Below the pieces are notes generated by a model. It was not told where the DNA came from. It saw only the letters and a program-made list of their open reading frames with translations, and ran no database searches. This document shows, piece after piece, positions 45,788-57,700 of a stretch of DNA of 64,000 nt. A program made the translations under genes and the position numbers. The stretch's first letter is position 1, and each line of letters opens with the position of its first letter. The DNA is from Paraburkholderia lycopersici (GTDB lineage Bacteria; Pseudomonadota; Gammaproteobacteria; Burkholderiales; Burkholderiaceae). Location of the stretch: the NCBI RefSeq assembly GCF_900096975.1, contig NZ_FMYQ01000002.1, positions 248,001 through 312,000 on the forward strand. The letters run 5' to 3'.

Positions 45788-46624
45788 TCAGGCTGTTGCG
45801 CACGAGTCGGGATGGAACCCATGCGGCGCGCCGGTTCTTCGCGATTGCCTCAGGTTGCTCGGCGTGACGCCGAAGCGGAGCCGGAAGGCCGTCGAGAAGT
45901 TGGCGCCGCCGCTAAAGCCGACCATTTCGGCAATGGAACCGACCTCGAGCGAGGTTTCCGTCAGCAATTGCTTTGCCTTCTTCAGGCGCTTCTCGCGCAC
46001 GTACTCGGCCGCGCTCAGCCCGACGCAGCGCTGGAACGCGAGCGTCAGCCGGCGCGCATTGGTCCCCACCGATTTCGCGAGTGCCTGCATGTCCGGTGTT
46101 TCGGCGAGGTTGGCATGCACGATGGCGCGTGCGCTGCGAAACAGCACGACGTCGAGGTTGCGCGCGGTTTCGTTCAATATGACGCTGTCGTCCTCATGAG
46201 GACGGACGGCCTTGTTGAGCATGTGTATCTTGAGGCGAAGGCGCAGTTCCTCGAGGTCGAACGGCTTGAGGATGTAGTCGATGGCGCCGGCCATCAACCC
46301 GGCTACGCGCTCCAGCGGCTCCACGGCGGCGGTCACGAAGATGAGCGGAATGGCCTGCGTCGCCGGATTGGCCTTGATTTGCCGGCATGCCGCGAGCCCG
46401 TCGCATATCGGCAGCGTGATATCCATCAGGATCAGATCCGGCTGGACCAGCTGGGTCTTTCTGACGCCGTCGAGTCCGTCGGCGGCGACGTAGACCCGGT
46501 ACTCCTGCTGTCCCAGGAAGTCCGCGAGCAGCACCCTGTCGTCCGGATTGTCATCTATCACAAGTACGCGCAGTTTCCCGTTCCGGCTTCTGACGGGGCT
46601 ACGTTCAAGCTCTGCCTGGTTCAT
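45788..46624 (-). CDS. Response regulator with AraC-type DNA-binding domain
   Basis: 278 residues from the ATG at 46622-46624. The frame is open to an ATG at 46810 (340 residues), but the extra 62 residues have no domain character. The receiver has D24/D25 and phosphoacceptor D68 (LILMDITLPICDG) and KPF. The C-terminal AraC/XylS domain has both helix-turn-helix units (ALAKSVGTNARRLTLAFQRCVG and VGSIAEMVGFSGGANFSTAFRLRFG). REC-AraC regulators are uncommon outside Bacillota. It is divergent from the isomerase-adhesin operon and its likely target is that operon. The hybrid kinase at 58325 is a candidate partner. Confidence 0.85.
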   Translation of the reverse strand: MNQAELERSPVRSRNGKLRVLVIDDNPDDRVLLADFLGQQEYRVYVAADGLDGVRKTQLVQPDLILMDITLPICDGLAACRQIKANPATQAIPLIFVTAAVEPLERVAGLMAGAIDYILKPFDLEELRLRLKIHMLNKAVRPHEDDSVILNETARNLDVVLFRSARAIVHANLAETPDMQALAKSVGTNARRLTLAFQRCVGLSAAEYVREKRLKKAKQLLTETSLEVGSIAEMVGFSGGANFSTAFRLRFGVTPSNLRQSRRTGAPHGFHPDSCATA

Positions 46625-47201
46625 GTGTATCGGATCGTTGGTCGTGTCTGTCGAGCGGCAAGATTGGCGACCTGGCGTCTGGTGGCAGACGGGCGAGTCA
46701 CTCGGGCAATCAGAGGTATCGATGGCTTCCGCGACTGCCACGCTCCCTTCTTTAGTACATATCGGTTCATCTCTGCGTTCCTTGAGTCCACTTGCGGGTC
46801 GCGTTTGCATTGCCTCAAAACAGCAGGCAAAAGCGCTATATACATCGGGGTCTGCCTCGCTGACAAGGCTTCTCGCCAGCGTTGCGCCTGTGTGCGCGGT
46901 TCGCGTTCAACGTTCCGGGCGCGATGCCTGTGCCCACAGATTTCCAGGCAAACGTTTGGCATGTAAACGACGGGTGCATGGTGCGTTGTCGCCGTCGCCG
47001 CGCGACGCCGGCCGGCTTCAATTTTTTTTTCGAAAGCAAAATTCCCCGGCAGTTTGGCAAACGTCTTGAGTCGCGAAGTTTTTCTCGACCCGGTATTGTT
47101 CGACTCCTGTGAAACCCCGGGCAATGAAGTTACCGGGAGGGTCCCGGTAACTTGCAACCGCCGGCATTTGCCAGGCGGTGGGCAGAACAGCGAGGTATTC
47201 C
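46625..47201. other. Divergent control region of the adhesin locus
   Basis: 577 bp (shorter if the regulator starts at 46810). It contains an AT-rich block with a run of T around 47022-47031 and a perfect 12-bp hairpin at 47127-47153, about 50 nt before the isomerase start. No gene is recognised. Confidence 0.45.
47127..47153. promoter_or_regulatory. Hairpin or operator in the leader of the isomerase-adhesin operon
   Basis: Arms 47127-47138 and 47142-47153 (AAGTTACCGGGA and its exact complement) surround a GGG loop. It could be a DNA operator for a dimeric regulator or an RNA hairpin in the 5' leader. There is no T-run, so it is not an intrinsic terminator. Confidence 0.4.
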
Positions 47202-48101
47202 ATGAAGAAGGCAGTACTACTAACGTGTGCGCTCGCACTCAGTGGAGGCGCATGCGCCGCCGCCGGGACAGAGAGCGCCAGCGTCGTGGCGAGCACGGGG
47301 GACATATCGCTGTCGCAGGCGGACGTGACAGCCATCATCGAGTCGCTTCCCGCCGACGTCCGGACGCGCCTGCGTACCGATCCTTCGTTCCTCGACGACA
47401 TCGTGAGGGGAAGGCTGATGGACCGCCGGGTGCTCATGGAGGCGCACGCAAGAGGCTGGGACAAGCAACCGCAGGTGCGCGCGCAGATGGAGGCGGCGCA
47501 ACGTAACGCAATCGTTCGTAGCTATCTGTCCTCGCTTTCCGAGCCGCCGGCATCCTACCCGGACGACCATCTGATCGAGGCCGTCTGGCGGCACGATGCG
47601 GCGAGGTTCACGGTGCCGCGCGCCCTGCATCTGGCGCAGATATTCATTCCGGCGCCCGCGGGAGCGGACGCCGCAATGCTCGCGAAGGCCCGCAGGCAGG
47701 CCGACGACGCGGCTCGCCAGGCGGGCGCGCCCGGCGCCGACTTCGGCGCAGTTGCCGCGACGTACTCGCAGGACGCCGCCAGCGCGGCGAAGCACGGCGA
47801 CCTCGGCTTCGTCCCGGAAACGCAGTTGCTGCCGCCGGTTCGCCAGGCCGTCGACACGCTCAAGCCGGGCGGCACGAGCGGCCTCATTCGCACCGACGCG
47901 GGCTTTCACATCGTCCGGCTGATCGAGGTGCGGCCCGCCTTCGTGAGGCCGCTTTCCGATGTCAAGGACTCCATACGTACGGCGTTGCGGCTGCAAAAGC
48001 AGCGGGCGAACGCCCAAGCCTATCTGGCGACGTTGATGAAGCAGGACAGCGTGAAGATAAACGAGCAGGCGCTCAACCAGGCGTTCGCCGCGGCGCACTG
48101 A
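47202..48101 (+). CDS. Periplasmic parvulin-type peptidyl-prolyl isomerase (PpiC/SurA-like)
   Basis: 299 residues. The ATG at 47202 follows GAGG. A signal peptide ends near residue 22-24 (GGACAAAG). A SurA-N-like helical chaperone part spans ~30-130 (FLDDIVRGRLMDRRVLMEAH). One parvulin domain follows at ~140-250 (PRALHLAQIFIPAP, DFGAVAATYSQDAASAAKHGDLGFV, GGTSGLIRTDAGFHIVRL). Its role should be to help outer-membrane proteins fold. Placement directly before two very large autotransporters suggests a dedicated chaperone for them. It is 181 bp before the YadA-type gene. Confidence 0.9.
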   Translation: MKKAVLLTCALALSGGACAAAGTESASVVASTGDISLSQADVTAIIESLPADVRTRLRTDPSFLDDIVRGRLMDRRVLMEAHARGWDKQPQVRAQMEAAQRNAIVRSYLSSLSEPPASYPDDHLIEAVWRHDAARFTVPRALHLAQIFIPAPAGADAAMLAKARRQADDAARQAGAPGADFGAVAATYSQDAASAAKHGDLGFVPETQLLPPVRQAVDTLKPGGTSGLIRTDAGFHIVRLIEVRPAFVRPLSDVKDSIRTALRLQKQRANAQAYLATLMKQDSVKINEQALNQAFAAAH

Positions 48102-48282
48102 GCGGGCCCGGCGCGGGCCGCAAGATCGTGCGGCAACGGGCGGCCGGAAACCGGAGCGAAGCAATCGTTCAGTAGTGCAAAAAAAGAAGGCGGCATGCGC
48201 GCGCTGCCGGACGGTCCTCGACGACCGTCGGCGGCGCGGCGAGCCGTGCATTCGATACTCAGCGATACGGGGAAATTTTTCG

Positions 48283-51200
48283 ATGAAGACAGAGTCATTT
48301 CCGAGTCTGCCAGGGCGGGCTGGTCGGCTGGCGACCAGGAAGAGCACGGCCGCCGTTTCGACCGCCGTCATGTTGCTGGCGGGGCTTTTGAACGGACAGC
48401 AGGCGCTGGCGAACGGCACCAACAGCACCCATGCGGCGGCCACGCCGCCGACGCCGTCGTATCTCTCGACGAGCCAGCAGGTGTCCGATCCGTCGGATGC
48501 GACGTGTAGCCAGCAGCTCACCAATCTCGGCATCGTCGCCCAGGCTGCGGGCACGGCGGCCCAGCTGGCCGGCGTCACGTCGGAAGCGGCGGAGCTCGCC
48601 ACGGAAGACGGCTTTGCCAACCCGGCTCCCGCAACCGGGGCCGCCGCGGATGCGGTCGGCCTCGGCACCTCGCTGGCGGCCCTGTACGTTCAGGTGACGC
48701 AGGCCGGCCTGCCGAACTGCGATCAGGAATTCACCGGGTCGATCCAGGTCGACGCGGGCGGCGCGAACATCACCGGCGACTCGATCTTCCAGAACAACCT
48801 CGGGGTGGTCGGCAACGTCAACGTCGGCGGCGACGTCAATGCGAGCCACGTTGCCGCGACCCAGGGCATCTCGGCGGACGCCGGCGCGATCACGCTCGGC
48901 GACACGAACATGTCGACCTGGTCGAACGGCATCACGCTCGGCGGCGGCGCGCTGTCGGGCGCGGGCTACGGCGGCGCCGAGGCCACCACGGGCGACGTCA
49001 ACGCAGTGGCGATCGGCAACAGCGCCAACGCCACCACGGGCACCTCGACCGCGCTCGGCACCGACGCGAACGCCTCGGCGGTCGGGTCGACGGCCATCGG
49101 CGCGGGCGCCTCGGCGACCGGCATCTATTCGACCGCGGTCGGCGTGAACGCGACGGCGTCGGGCACCAACAGCACCGCGCTCGGCGCGGAGTCGCTGGCG
49201 AGCGGCGACAACAGCACGGCGGTCGGCGAGTCGGCGCAGGCGACCGGCCTCAACTCGACCGCCCTCGGCCAGTCGGCGGTGGCGTCCACGACGGACAGCA
49301 CCGCGCTCGGGCAGAACGCGCACGCGACCGGCGTGGCCGCGACGGCGACCGGCGAGGGCGCGGTGGCGTCCGGCGCGGACAGCGTCGCCAACGGCCAGGG
49401 CGCGGGCGCACTGTCGGCCAACAGCGTGGCGATCGGCCAGAACGCCGTGGCGCAGGCGGTGGACGCAACGGCGCTCGGTCAGGGCGCGTTCGCGTCGGGC
49501 CTCAACGCGACGGCGCTCGGCCAGGGCGCGGTGGCGTCGGGCAGCAACAGCACGGCGACGGGGACCGGCTCGCTCGCGAGCGGACTGAACGCGACGGCCA
49601 ACGGCGTCGCGTCGGTGGCGAGCGGCGAGGACACCGGCGCGTTCGGCGGCGGCGCCAGCGCATCGGGTCTCGCGGCCACGGCGCTAGGAGAAAGCGCCGT
49701 GGCGTCGGGCGACGGCAGCACGGTGACGGGGCAGGGCGCGCTCGGCAGCGGCATGGGCGCGACGGTCACGGGCCAGAGCGCGCAGGCGACGGGTGCGTAC
49801 AGCTCGGCGTTCGGCCAGGCTTCGCAGGCGAGCGGCGACCAGTCGACCGCGTTGGGGCAGGCATCGCTCGCATCGGGCGAGAACGCGACGGCGGTGGGCG
49901 AGTACGCGGTCGCCAACGCGGCGGGCACGACCGCGTTCGGCCAGGGCGCGCAGGCCATCGCGCAGAACGCGACGGCCACGGGCCTGAGCGCCCTCGCGTC
50001 GGGGGCGAGCAGCACGGCGACGGGTGCCGGTTCGCAGGCAAGTGGGCTGAACGCGACGGCCAACGGCGTCGCGTCGGTGGCGAGCGGCGACGACAGCAGC
50101 GCGTTCGGCGGTGCGGCCAGCGCGTCGGGCCTCGGCGGGACGGCGCTCGGCGAGTCGGCGCTCGCCGGCGGCGACTATTCGACGGCGACGGGCCTGGGCG
50201 CGACCGCCACGGGCGTCAGCAGCGTGGCGAACGGCGCGGGTGCGCTCGCGAGCGGCGCAGCGAGCGTGGCGGCGGGCGCGGGCGCAACCGCCAACGCCGA
50301 TTACACGACGGCGGTCGGCCAGGGCGCGACGGCGTCGGGCCTCAACGCCACGGCCAGCGGGCAGAGCGCGACCGCGAGCGGCGCGGGCGCGACCGCCACG
50401 GGCCAGGCGGCGCTGGCGAGCGGCATCGATTCGACGGCCACGGGTCAGGGCGCGCAGGCGAGCGGCACGAACGCGACCGCGACCGGCAACGTCGCGGTAG
50501 CGAGCGGTGCGAACTCGACCGCCGAAGGCACGTCGGCCGTGGCCTCGGGCGACGACAGCCTCGCGGCCGGCGCGGGCGCGGCGGCCACCGGCAACGCCAG
50601 CACGGCCACCGGCGTGCTGGCGCAGGCGAGCGGCGTGAACTCGACCGCCAACGGTCAACTGGCGGTCGCTTCCGGCGTCGCGGCGACGGCGCTCGGCCAG
50701 GGCGCGCAGGCGGGCGGCGCGGACGCGACGGCCACCGGCGCGGCGGCTTCGTCGTCGGGCCTGAACAGCACGGCGACCGGCGCGCTGGCCCAGGCGAGCG
50801 GCGACAACTCGATCGCCTCGGGCCAGGCATCGATCGCTTCCGGCACGAGCAGCTCGGCATACGGGCAGAGTGCGCAGGCGATCGCGGACTACGCGACGGC
50901 GCTCGGCCAGTCCGCCCTCGCGGCCGGCGTCGGCAGCACGGCGAGCGGGGAGGGCGCGCAGGCCGGCGCCGCCTATGCGACGGCCAACGGCTCGAACGCC
51001 GTGGCAAGCGGTTCGTACAGCACGGCGGTCGGCTCCGGCGCGAGCGCTTCCGCGCTGAGCGCCAGCGCGTATGGCGCGAGCGCCACGGCCGCGGGCACCG
51101 GGGCGACGGCAATCGGCGACGGTGCCTCCGCGAAGACCAACGACACGGCGCTCGGCTACAACGCGCACGTCACGGCCGACGGCTCGGTGGCGGTCGGCGC

Positions 51201-51702
51201 GAACTCGCTCGTCGCCGCGCCGGGCGGCATCGCGGTCGGCTCCGGCTCGCAGGTGAGCGGCGCGGGTGCGCTCGCCATCGGCCAGGGTGCGCAGGCGAAC
51301 GGCGCGGGCGCGCTCGCCATCGGCCAGGGCGCGCAGGCCAATGCGCCGGGCGCGATCGCGCTGGGCAGCGGCACCGTCAACAACCAGGCGAACACCATCT
51401 CGACCGGTGGACGCCCGCTCACCCAGCTCGCGCCGGGCTCGAGCAACACCGACGCAGCCAACATCGGCCAGTTGCACGCCGCCGCGGCGCAGGCCATCGC
51501 AATCGGGCTGATCGCCTACCCGAACGGACAGAAGTCGAACTACATCGGCGTCGCCGCCGGCCGCTACGGCTCGGCGAACGCCGTCGCGATCGGCTATGCG
51601 CACGACTTCTCGTCGCAACTGTCGGTTCGCGCGGCGGTGTCGTACTCGCCCACGTCCGGCGCATCCACCGGCGAGGGCGTGTCGATCAACTTTAGCTGGT
51701 AA
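48283..51702 (+). CDS. YadA-type trimeric autotransporter adhesin
   Basis: 1139 residues. The ATG at 48283 follows GGGGAA. An extended signal peptide ends near residue 48 (GQQALA). After a unique ~190-residue N-terminus, a very long head runs from ~235 to ~1020. It is built of 14-residue YadA-head (Hep_Hag) repeats of the form S-V-A-S-G-x-N-S-T-A-x-G-x-G/x-A. A short neck and stalk follow (NTISTGGRPLTQLAPGSSNTDAANIGQL). The C-terminal four-strand anchor is complete (SNYIGVAAGRYGSANAVAIGYAHDF to INFSW, ending in an aromatic residue). The trimer would project a long beta-roll stalk from the cell for adhesion or autoaggregation. There is almost no coiled-coil stalk. Confidence 0.95.
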   Translation: MKTESFPSLPGRAGRLATRKSTAAVSTAVMLLAGLLNGQQALANGTNSTHAAATPPTPSYLSTSQQVSDPSDATCSQQLTNLGIVAQAAGTAAQLAGVTSEAAELATEDGFANPAPATGAAADAVGLGTSLAALYVQVTQAGLPNCDQEFTGSIQVDAGGANITGDSIFQNNLGVVGNVNVGGDVNASHVAATQGISADAGAITLGDTNMSTWSNGITLGGGALSGAGYGGAEATTGDVNAVAIGNSANATTGTSTALGTDANASAVGSTAIGAGASATGIYSTAVGVNATASGTNSTALGAESLASGDNSTAVGESAQATGLNSTALGQSAVASTTDSTALGQNAHATGVAATATGEGAVASGADSVANGQGAGALSANSVAIGQNAVAQAVDATALGQGAFASGLNATALGQGAVASGSNSTATGTGSLASGLNATANGVASVASGEDTGAFGGGASASGLAATALGESAVASGDGSTVTGQGALGSGMGATVTGQSAQATGAYSSAFGQASQASGDQSTALGQASLASGENATAVGEYAVANAAGTTAFGQGAQAIAQNATATGLSALASGASSTATGAGSQASGLNATANGVASVASGDDSSAFGGAASASGLGGTALGESALAGGDYSTATGLGATATGVSSVANGAGALASGAASVAAGAGATANADYTTAVGQGATASGLNATASGQSATASGAGATATGQAALASGIDSTATGQGAQASGTNATATGNVAVASGANSTAEGTSAVASGDDSLAAGAGAAATGNASTATGVLAQASGVNSTANGQLAVASGVAATALGQGAQAGGADATATGAAASSSGLNSTATGALAQASGDNSIASGQASIASGTSSSAYGQSAQAIADYATALGQSALAAGVGSTASGEGAQAGAAYATANGSNAVASGSYSTAVGSGASASALSASAYGASATAAGTGATAIGDGASAKTNDTALGYNAHVTADGSVAVGANSLVAAPGGIAVGSGSQVSGAGALAIGQGAQANGAGALAIGQGAQANAPGAIALGSGTVNNQANTISTGGRPLTQLAPGSSNTDAANIGQLHAAAAQAIAIGLIAYPNGQKSNYIGVAAGRYGSANAVAIGYAHDFSSQLSVRAAVSYSPTSGASTGEGVSINFSW
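49000..51400 (+). repeat. YadA-head coding repeats
   Basis: About 2.4 kb of degenerate 42-bp units encode 14-residue head repeats. Longer blocks recur too: the stretch at about 49560-49680 is closely repeated at 50020-50140, which suggests internal duplication. Boundaries are approximate. Confidence 0.8.
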
Positions 51703-51799
51703 CGGGCGGCGCCCGGCACGGCAAGACAGCGTATTCGTTCGGCCGCTGGCGCACGCGCGGCGGCCCCCTTCTCTTTGAATGAAAGCATCCGAGCAGACG

Positions 51800-54700
51800 A
51801 TGAAGACTTTCCCGATGGGTCATGGCCTTCCGAAAAGGAAGACTGCCATTGCGGTTGCATTTGCGTTCCAGGCATTCGCGCTCAGTTATGGCGCCGCCGC
51901 GCAGACGGTGACCGTCGACAGCACCGCAGGCGACGCGACCGGCACGGTGTCCGGCAACGAAACCAATGTCGTCTATTCCGGCAGTCCGGCCGCGCCGGCC
52001 ATCGCCGCGGTGACGATGGTGCAGAACGCCTCGCTGGGCGGTCAGGCCGGCGTCGCGGTGTCGAGCACGGCGACGAACACCGACACGCAGCTGGCCCTGT
52101 CCGGCGGCAACACCATCAACGGCTCCGTGAGCGGCGTCAACGAGATCAATGTCGGTGGGCACACCGATTCGTCGATCAACGGTTCGGTGCAGTCGGTGGG
52201 CACGCTGACGCTGGACACGACGAGCCACCTGCTCCTCGGCGGTTCGACCTCGGTCAACCAGGTGAACTTCGATCAGGGCGCGACGGTTGGCGTGTCGTCC
52301 TCGTTGCAGGCGTCGACGATCGACTTCCGCAACGTGGCCGGAACGATCGACGTCGCGAGCGGCGGGACGCTGGCCGGCACCGTGCAGAGCAGCGGCGGAT
52401 CCAACGGCACCGTCGTGTTCGAGCGCGGCGGGAGCGCGAGCGGCGCGCTGGGCACGACCGCGGCGAAGCTGGGTTCGGTGCAGGTCGGCGTGGCGGGCGC
52501 GGGCACGCTGACGATGCAGGGCGGCGTGGCCGCGCAAAGCCTCGCGATCGAGAACGGCAGCACGGTGAACGTCAGCAACGGTTCGGTGACGGCGGGCACG
52601 TCGCTCGCCGGCGGGGCGACGCTGTCGGTGTCGAACGGCAACGTGGCGGGCAACGTCACGACGACGGCGAACGGCACGGGCACGCTGACGCTCGGCGGCG
52701 GCACGCAGACGGTGGCCGGCAACGTGGGCGCGAGCGGCGCGGCGCTGGCCGCGGTGAACGCGGGCGCATCGGGTTCGACGACGACCTTCACGGGCGCCGT
52801 GAACGCGGTGAATACGAATGTCGGGGCGGGCACGGCCAGCTTCGCGGGCCTGACGACGGGCACGCTCGGCTTCACCGGAGCCGGCACGGCCAACCTCGGC
52901 GCGGGTCTGACGGGCAACGTCGATTTCGAAAACGAGGCCGCGACGGTCAACGTGGCGAACGGCCAGACGCTCGACGGCACGGTGCAGAGCACGGGCGGCG
53001 TGAACGGCACGCTGGCGTTCGCGCAGAACGGCACGGTGACGGGCGACGTGGGCACGAGCGGCGCGTCGATTAGCGCGCTGAACGTGGGTACCGCAGCCCA
53101 GGGGACGGTGACGGCCCAGGGCAACGTCTACGCGAACACGGTGTCGTTGCAGAACGACAGCACGCTGTCGCTTTCGGCAAACCAGAACCTCACGGGCAAC
53201 GTGACGACGACGGCGGACGGCACGGGCGCGCTGTCGCTGTCGGGCGGCACGCAGACGGTGAGCGGCGACGTGGGCGCGAGCGGCGCGTCGCTCGGCGCGT
53301 TGAACGTGGGCACCGCGTCCCAGGGGACGGTGACGGCCCAGGGCGACGTCTACGCAAACACGGTGTCGCTGCAAAACGGCAGCGCGTTGACGCTGGTGGC
53401 GGGCAAGAACCTCACGGGCAGCGTGACGACGGCTGCGGACGGCACGGGCACGCTGACGCTGGCGGGCGGCGCGCAGGCGCTGACCGGCAGCGTGGGCGCG
53501 AGCGGCGCGTCGCTCGGCGCGCTGAACGTGGGCACCGTGTCCCAGGGGACGGTGACGGCCCAGGGCGACATCTACGCGGATACGGTATCGCTGCAAAACG
53601 GCAGCACGCTGTCGGTGTCGAACGGCGACGTGGCGGGCAACGTCACGACGGCGGCGGACGGCACGGGCACGCTGACGCTGGCCGGCGGCACGCAGACGGT
53701 GAGCGGCGACGTGGGCGCGAGCGGCGCGGCGCTGGCTGCGGTGAACGCGGGCGCATCGGGTTCGACGACGACCTTCACGGGCGCGGTGAACGCGGTGAAC
53801 ACCACCGTCGGAGCCGGCACTGCGAACTTTGCGGGTCTGACGACGGGCACGCTGGGCTTCAGCGACGCGGGCACGGCGAACCTCGGCGCGGGCATGACCG
53901 GCAACGTCGATTTCGCAAACCAGGCCGCGACGGTCAACGTGGCGAACGGCCAGACGCTCGACGGCACGGTGCAGAGCACGGGCGGCGTGAACGGCACGCT
54001 GGCGTTCGCGCAGAACGGCACGGTGACGGGCGACGTCGGCACGAGCGGTACGTCGATTAGCGCGCTGAACGTCGGTACCGCAGCCCAGGGGACGGTGACG
54101 GCCCAGGGCAACGTCTACGCGAACACGGTGTCGTTGCAGAACGACAGCACGCTGTCGCTTTCGGCAAACCAGAACCTCACGGGCAACGTGACGACGGCGG
54201 CGGACGGTACGGGCACGCTGACGCTCGCGGGCGGCACGCAGACGGTGGCCGGCGACGTGGGCGCAAGCGGCGCGGCGCTGGCCGCGGTGAACGCGGGCGC
54301 ATCGGGTTCGACGACGACCTTCACGGGCGCGGTGAACGCGGTGAACACCACCGTCGGAGCAGGTACCGCGAACTTCGCGAGCCTGACGACGGGCACGCTG
54401 GGCTTCAGCGACGCGGGCACGGCGAACCTCGGCGCGGGTGTAACCGGCAACGTCGATTTCGCAAACCAGGCCGCGACGGTCAACGTGGCGAACGGCCAGA
54501 CGCTCGACGGCACGGTGCAGAGCACGGGCGGCGTGAACGGCACGCTGGCGTTCGCGCAGAACGGCACGGTAACGGGCGACGTGGGCACGAGCGGCGCGTC
54601 GATCGCCACGCTGAACGTCGGTACCGCAGCCCAGGGGACGGTGACGGCCCAGGGCAACGTCTACGCGAACACGGTTTCGGTGCAGAACGACAGCACGCTG

Positions 54701-57700
54701 TCGCTGGCCGCGAACAAGAATCTCACGGGCAACGTGACGACGGCGGCGGACGGCACGGGCACGCTGACGCTCGCGGGCGGTACGCAGACGGTGGCCGGCA
54801 ACGTGGGCGCGAGCGGCGCGGCGCTGGCTGCGGTGAACGCAGGCGCGGCCGGCGCCACGACGACCTTCACGGGCGCCGTGAACGCGGTGAATACGAACGT
54901 CGGGGCGGGCACGGCCAGCTTCGCGGGCCTGACGACGGGCACGCTCGGCTTCACCGGAGCCGGCACGGCGAACCTCGGCGCGGGCATGACCGGCAACGTC
55001 GATTTCGCAAACCAGGCCGCGACGGTCAACGTGGCGCACGGCCAGACGCTCGACGGCACGGTGCAGAGCACGGGCGGCGTGAACGGCACGCTGGCGTTCG
55101 CGCAGAACGGCACGGTAACGGGCGACGTGGGCACGAGCGGTACGTCGATCAGCGCATTGAACGTCGGCACCGCAGCCCAGGGGACGGTGACGGCCCAGGG
55201 CAACGTCTACGCGAACACGGTGTCGTTGCAGAACGACAGCACGCTGTCGCTGGCGGCGAACCGGAATCTCACAGGCAACGTGACGACGACGGCGGACGGC
55301 ACGGGCGCGCTGTTGCTGTCGGGCGGCACGCAGACGGTGAGCGGCGACGTGGGCGCGAGCGGCGCGGCGCTGGCCGCGGTGAACGCGGGCGCGGCCGACG
55401 CCACGACGACCTTCACGGGCGCCGTGAACGCCAACCAGATTCTGGCGGGCGGCAACGGATCGGTGACCACGTTCGACGGCGCCACGACCGGCGCCGTGCA
55501 GTTCGCCGGCAACGGCAGCGTCGTGCTGAACGGTCCCGCAGCCCTGAAGGGAACCGTCGATTTCAGCGGCAACGCGGGCGCGCTGCACATCGGCGATGGC
55601 GTGAACGTGGCGTTCGATGCCGCGCATCTGAACCTCCAGAACGCCGGCTCGGCCACGCTCGCCTTCGACGGCAGCAGCACCGTGACCACTTCGATCGGCA
55701 GCGCCGGCAACGGCGTCGTCAACAACAGTCCCGCGCCCGGCGCGGGCAGCGGCAGCGTGCCGGGCGCGATCGACGCCGGCGCCGACGGCAAGGTCGTGAC
55801 GTTCACGAACACGGTCGCGGTGGGCTCGGGCAACCTCAACGTGAGCGGCACCGGCGAGGTGGTGCTCCAGCGCGGGCTCGACGGCGGACTGAATTTCGCG
55901 GCGGACGGCACGGCCATCGTCGCGGACGCCCGGCAGATCAGCGGTGCGGTCAGCGCGTCGGCGGCCGGCACGGGCACGCTCGACTTCGCGGGATCGAGTT
56001 CGACCGCGGCGGCGATCGGCAGCGCGGCGGCGCCGCTGAAGGCCATCGACTTCAACACGTCGGGTCAGCAGGCCACCGCGTCGCTCAACAACGACCTGTA
56101 CGCCGACACCATCAGCGTGGGCGCGAATACGGCGGCCACCGTCACGTCGAACCTCGCGTTCGGCGGCAACCTCTCGCTGGCGGCCGCCAGCTCGTCGCTC
56201 GACCTGCAAACGTCGACGCTCTCGGGCGTGGCCGGCGCGAGCGGGTTCGATCTCGGCAGCGGCACGCTGAAGACCACGATCGACGGCGCGACCTTCGGCG
56301 CGGTTCATGCGAACGCCTTCAGCAATGCGTCCGACGCGCACGTCGCGGTGACGGTGCTGCCGTCGAACACGGCCGTCCAGAACGGCGAGACGTTCGAGAT
56401 CGGCGGGGCCGCCGCGGGCAATACCGGCGCGCGCACGCTCGACGCCGGCAACGTGTCGACGAACAGCGCGGCGCTGTCGTTCACGGCCGAAGCGGGCTCG
56501 TCCGGCGGCGCCGTGCTCGGGGCGGACAGCGGCAGCGCGGGCCAGAGCCTGTACCTCGTCGCGCATCGCAACGACTATGCGAGCGCCGCCGGCCTGGCCG
56601 GCTCGCAGCCGGGCGCGAGCGCCGCATCCGCGTTGAGCGCGCTGGCGCTCGACCCGGCCGCGCTCGCGGCATCGGGCCTGACGGGCGTGGTGGGCCACCT
56701 CGACGCGGAAACGGCCTCGCAGCTGCACGCCGACGCGCAACGCCTCGCACCGCTGACGAACAGCTCGCTGACCCAGACCGCGTTCCTCGCCTCCGATGCC
56801 GCGCTCGGCAGCATCGCGAGCCGCCAGGCCGCGCTGCGCGACGATCCGGCGGCCGGCAACGGGCCGACCGCCGGCGCGCTCGGCATCGGCGCCGACCCGG
56901 GCCGTTACAGCGTCTGGGTCAAGGGCTATGGCGCGAAGTCCAGCCAGAGCGCCGAGGACGGCTACGCCGGCTACAACGCGACCACAGGCGGAATCGCCGT
57001 CGGCGCCGACGCCCGCTGGGCGCAGGGCGGCGCGGGGATCGCGCTGAGCCAGGGCATCTCGTCGATCGACGAAAACGACGCGCTCAGCGGCGACACGGCG
57101 CAGGTGAAGAGCTACCAGCTCACGGCCTACGCGACGCAGGCGTTCGGCCGGGCCTATGTCGACGGACTGATCGGCGTGGCGCGCGAGCGGTTCGGCACGA
57201 CGCGCGTGAGCGCGCTCGACCAGGTGGCGAACGCGAACTTCAACGGTATGGAAGGCGTGTTCCGCCTGAGCGGCGGCTATCCGATCCCGCTCGCGTCCTC
57301 CGTGCTGCTCACGCCGATCGTGGCGATCGAGGGCGACGTGCTGCACCAGGACGGCTACACCGAAAGCGGGGCGGGTCCGCTCGACCTGAACGTCGAGTCG
57401 AAGAACAGCGCGCGCGTGCGATTGAGCTTCGGCGGCAAGCTGAGCGGGGAGACCGGCACGGCTATCCGGGTGCGCCCGGAACTGCACGCGTTCGTCAACC
57501 AGGACTTCGGCAACGAGAGCGATGGAACGAATGCCAGCTACGTCGGCGGGGGCGCGTGGTTCTTCACGCCGGGCTACCACGTGTCGCGGACGAGCGTGAC
57601 GGTGGGCGGCGGGCTGTCGCTGGACCTCACGCGGATGATCCAGTTGCAGGTGCAGGCCGACGTCGAGGCGCGCAGCGGCTACGACGCGGTCTTCGGCGGC

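Noticed and set aside
49000..51400. Regular repeats that might suggest a CRISPR array
   Set aside because: The units are coding, degenerate and contiguous at 42 bp with no unique spacers. They are YadA-head repeats, and no cas gene is present.
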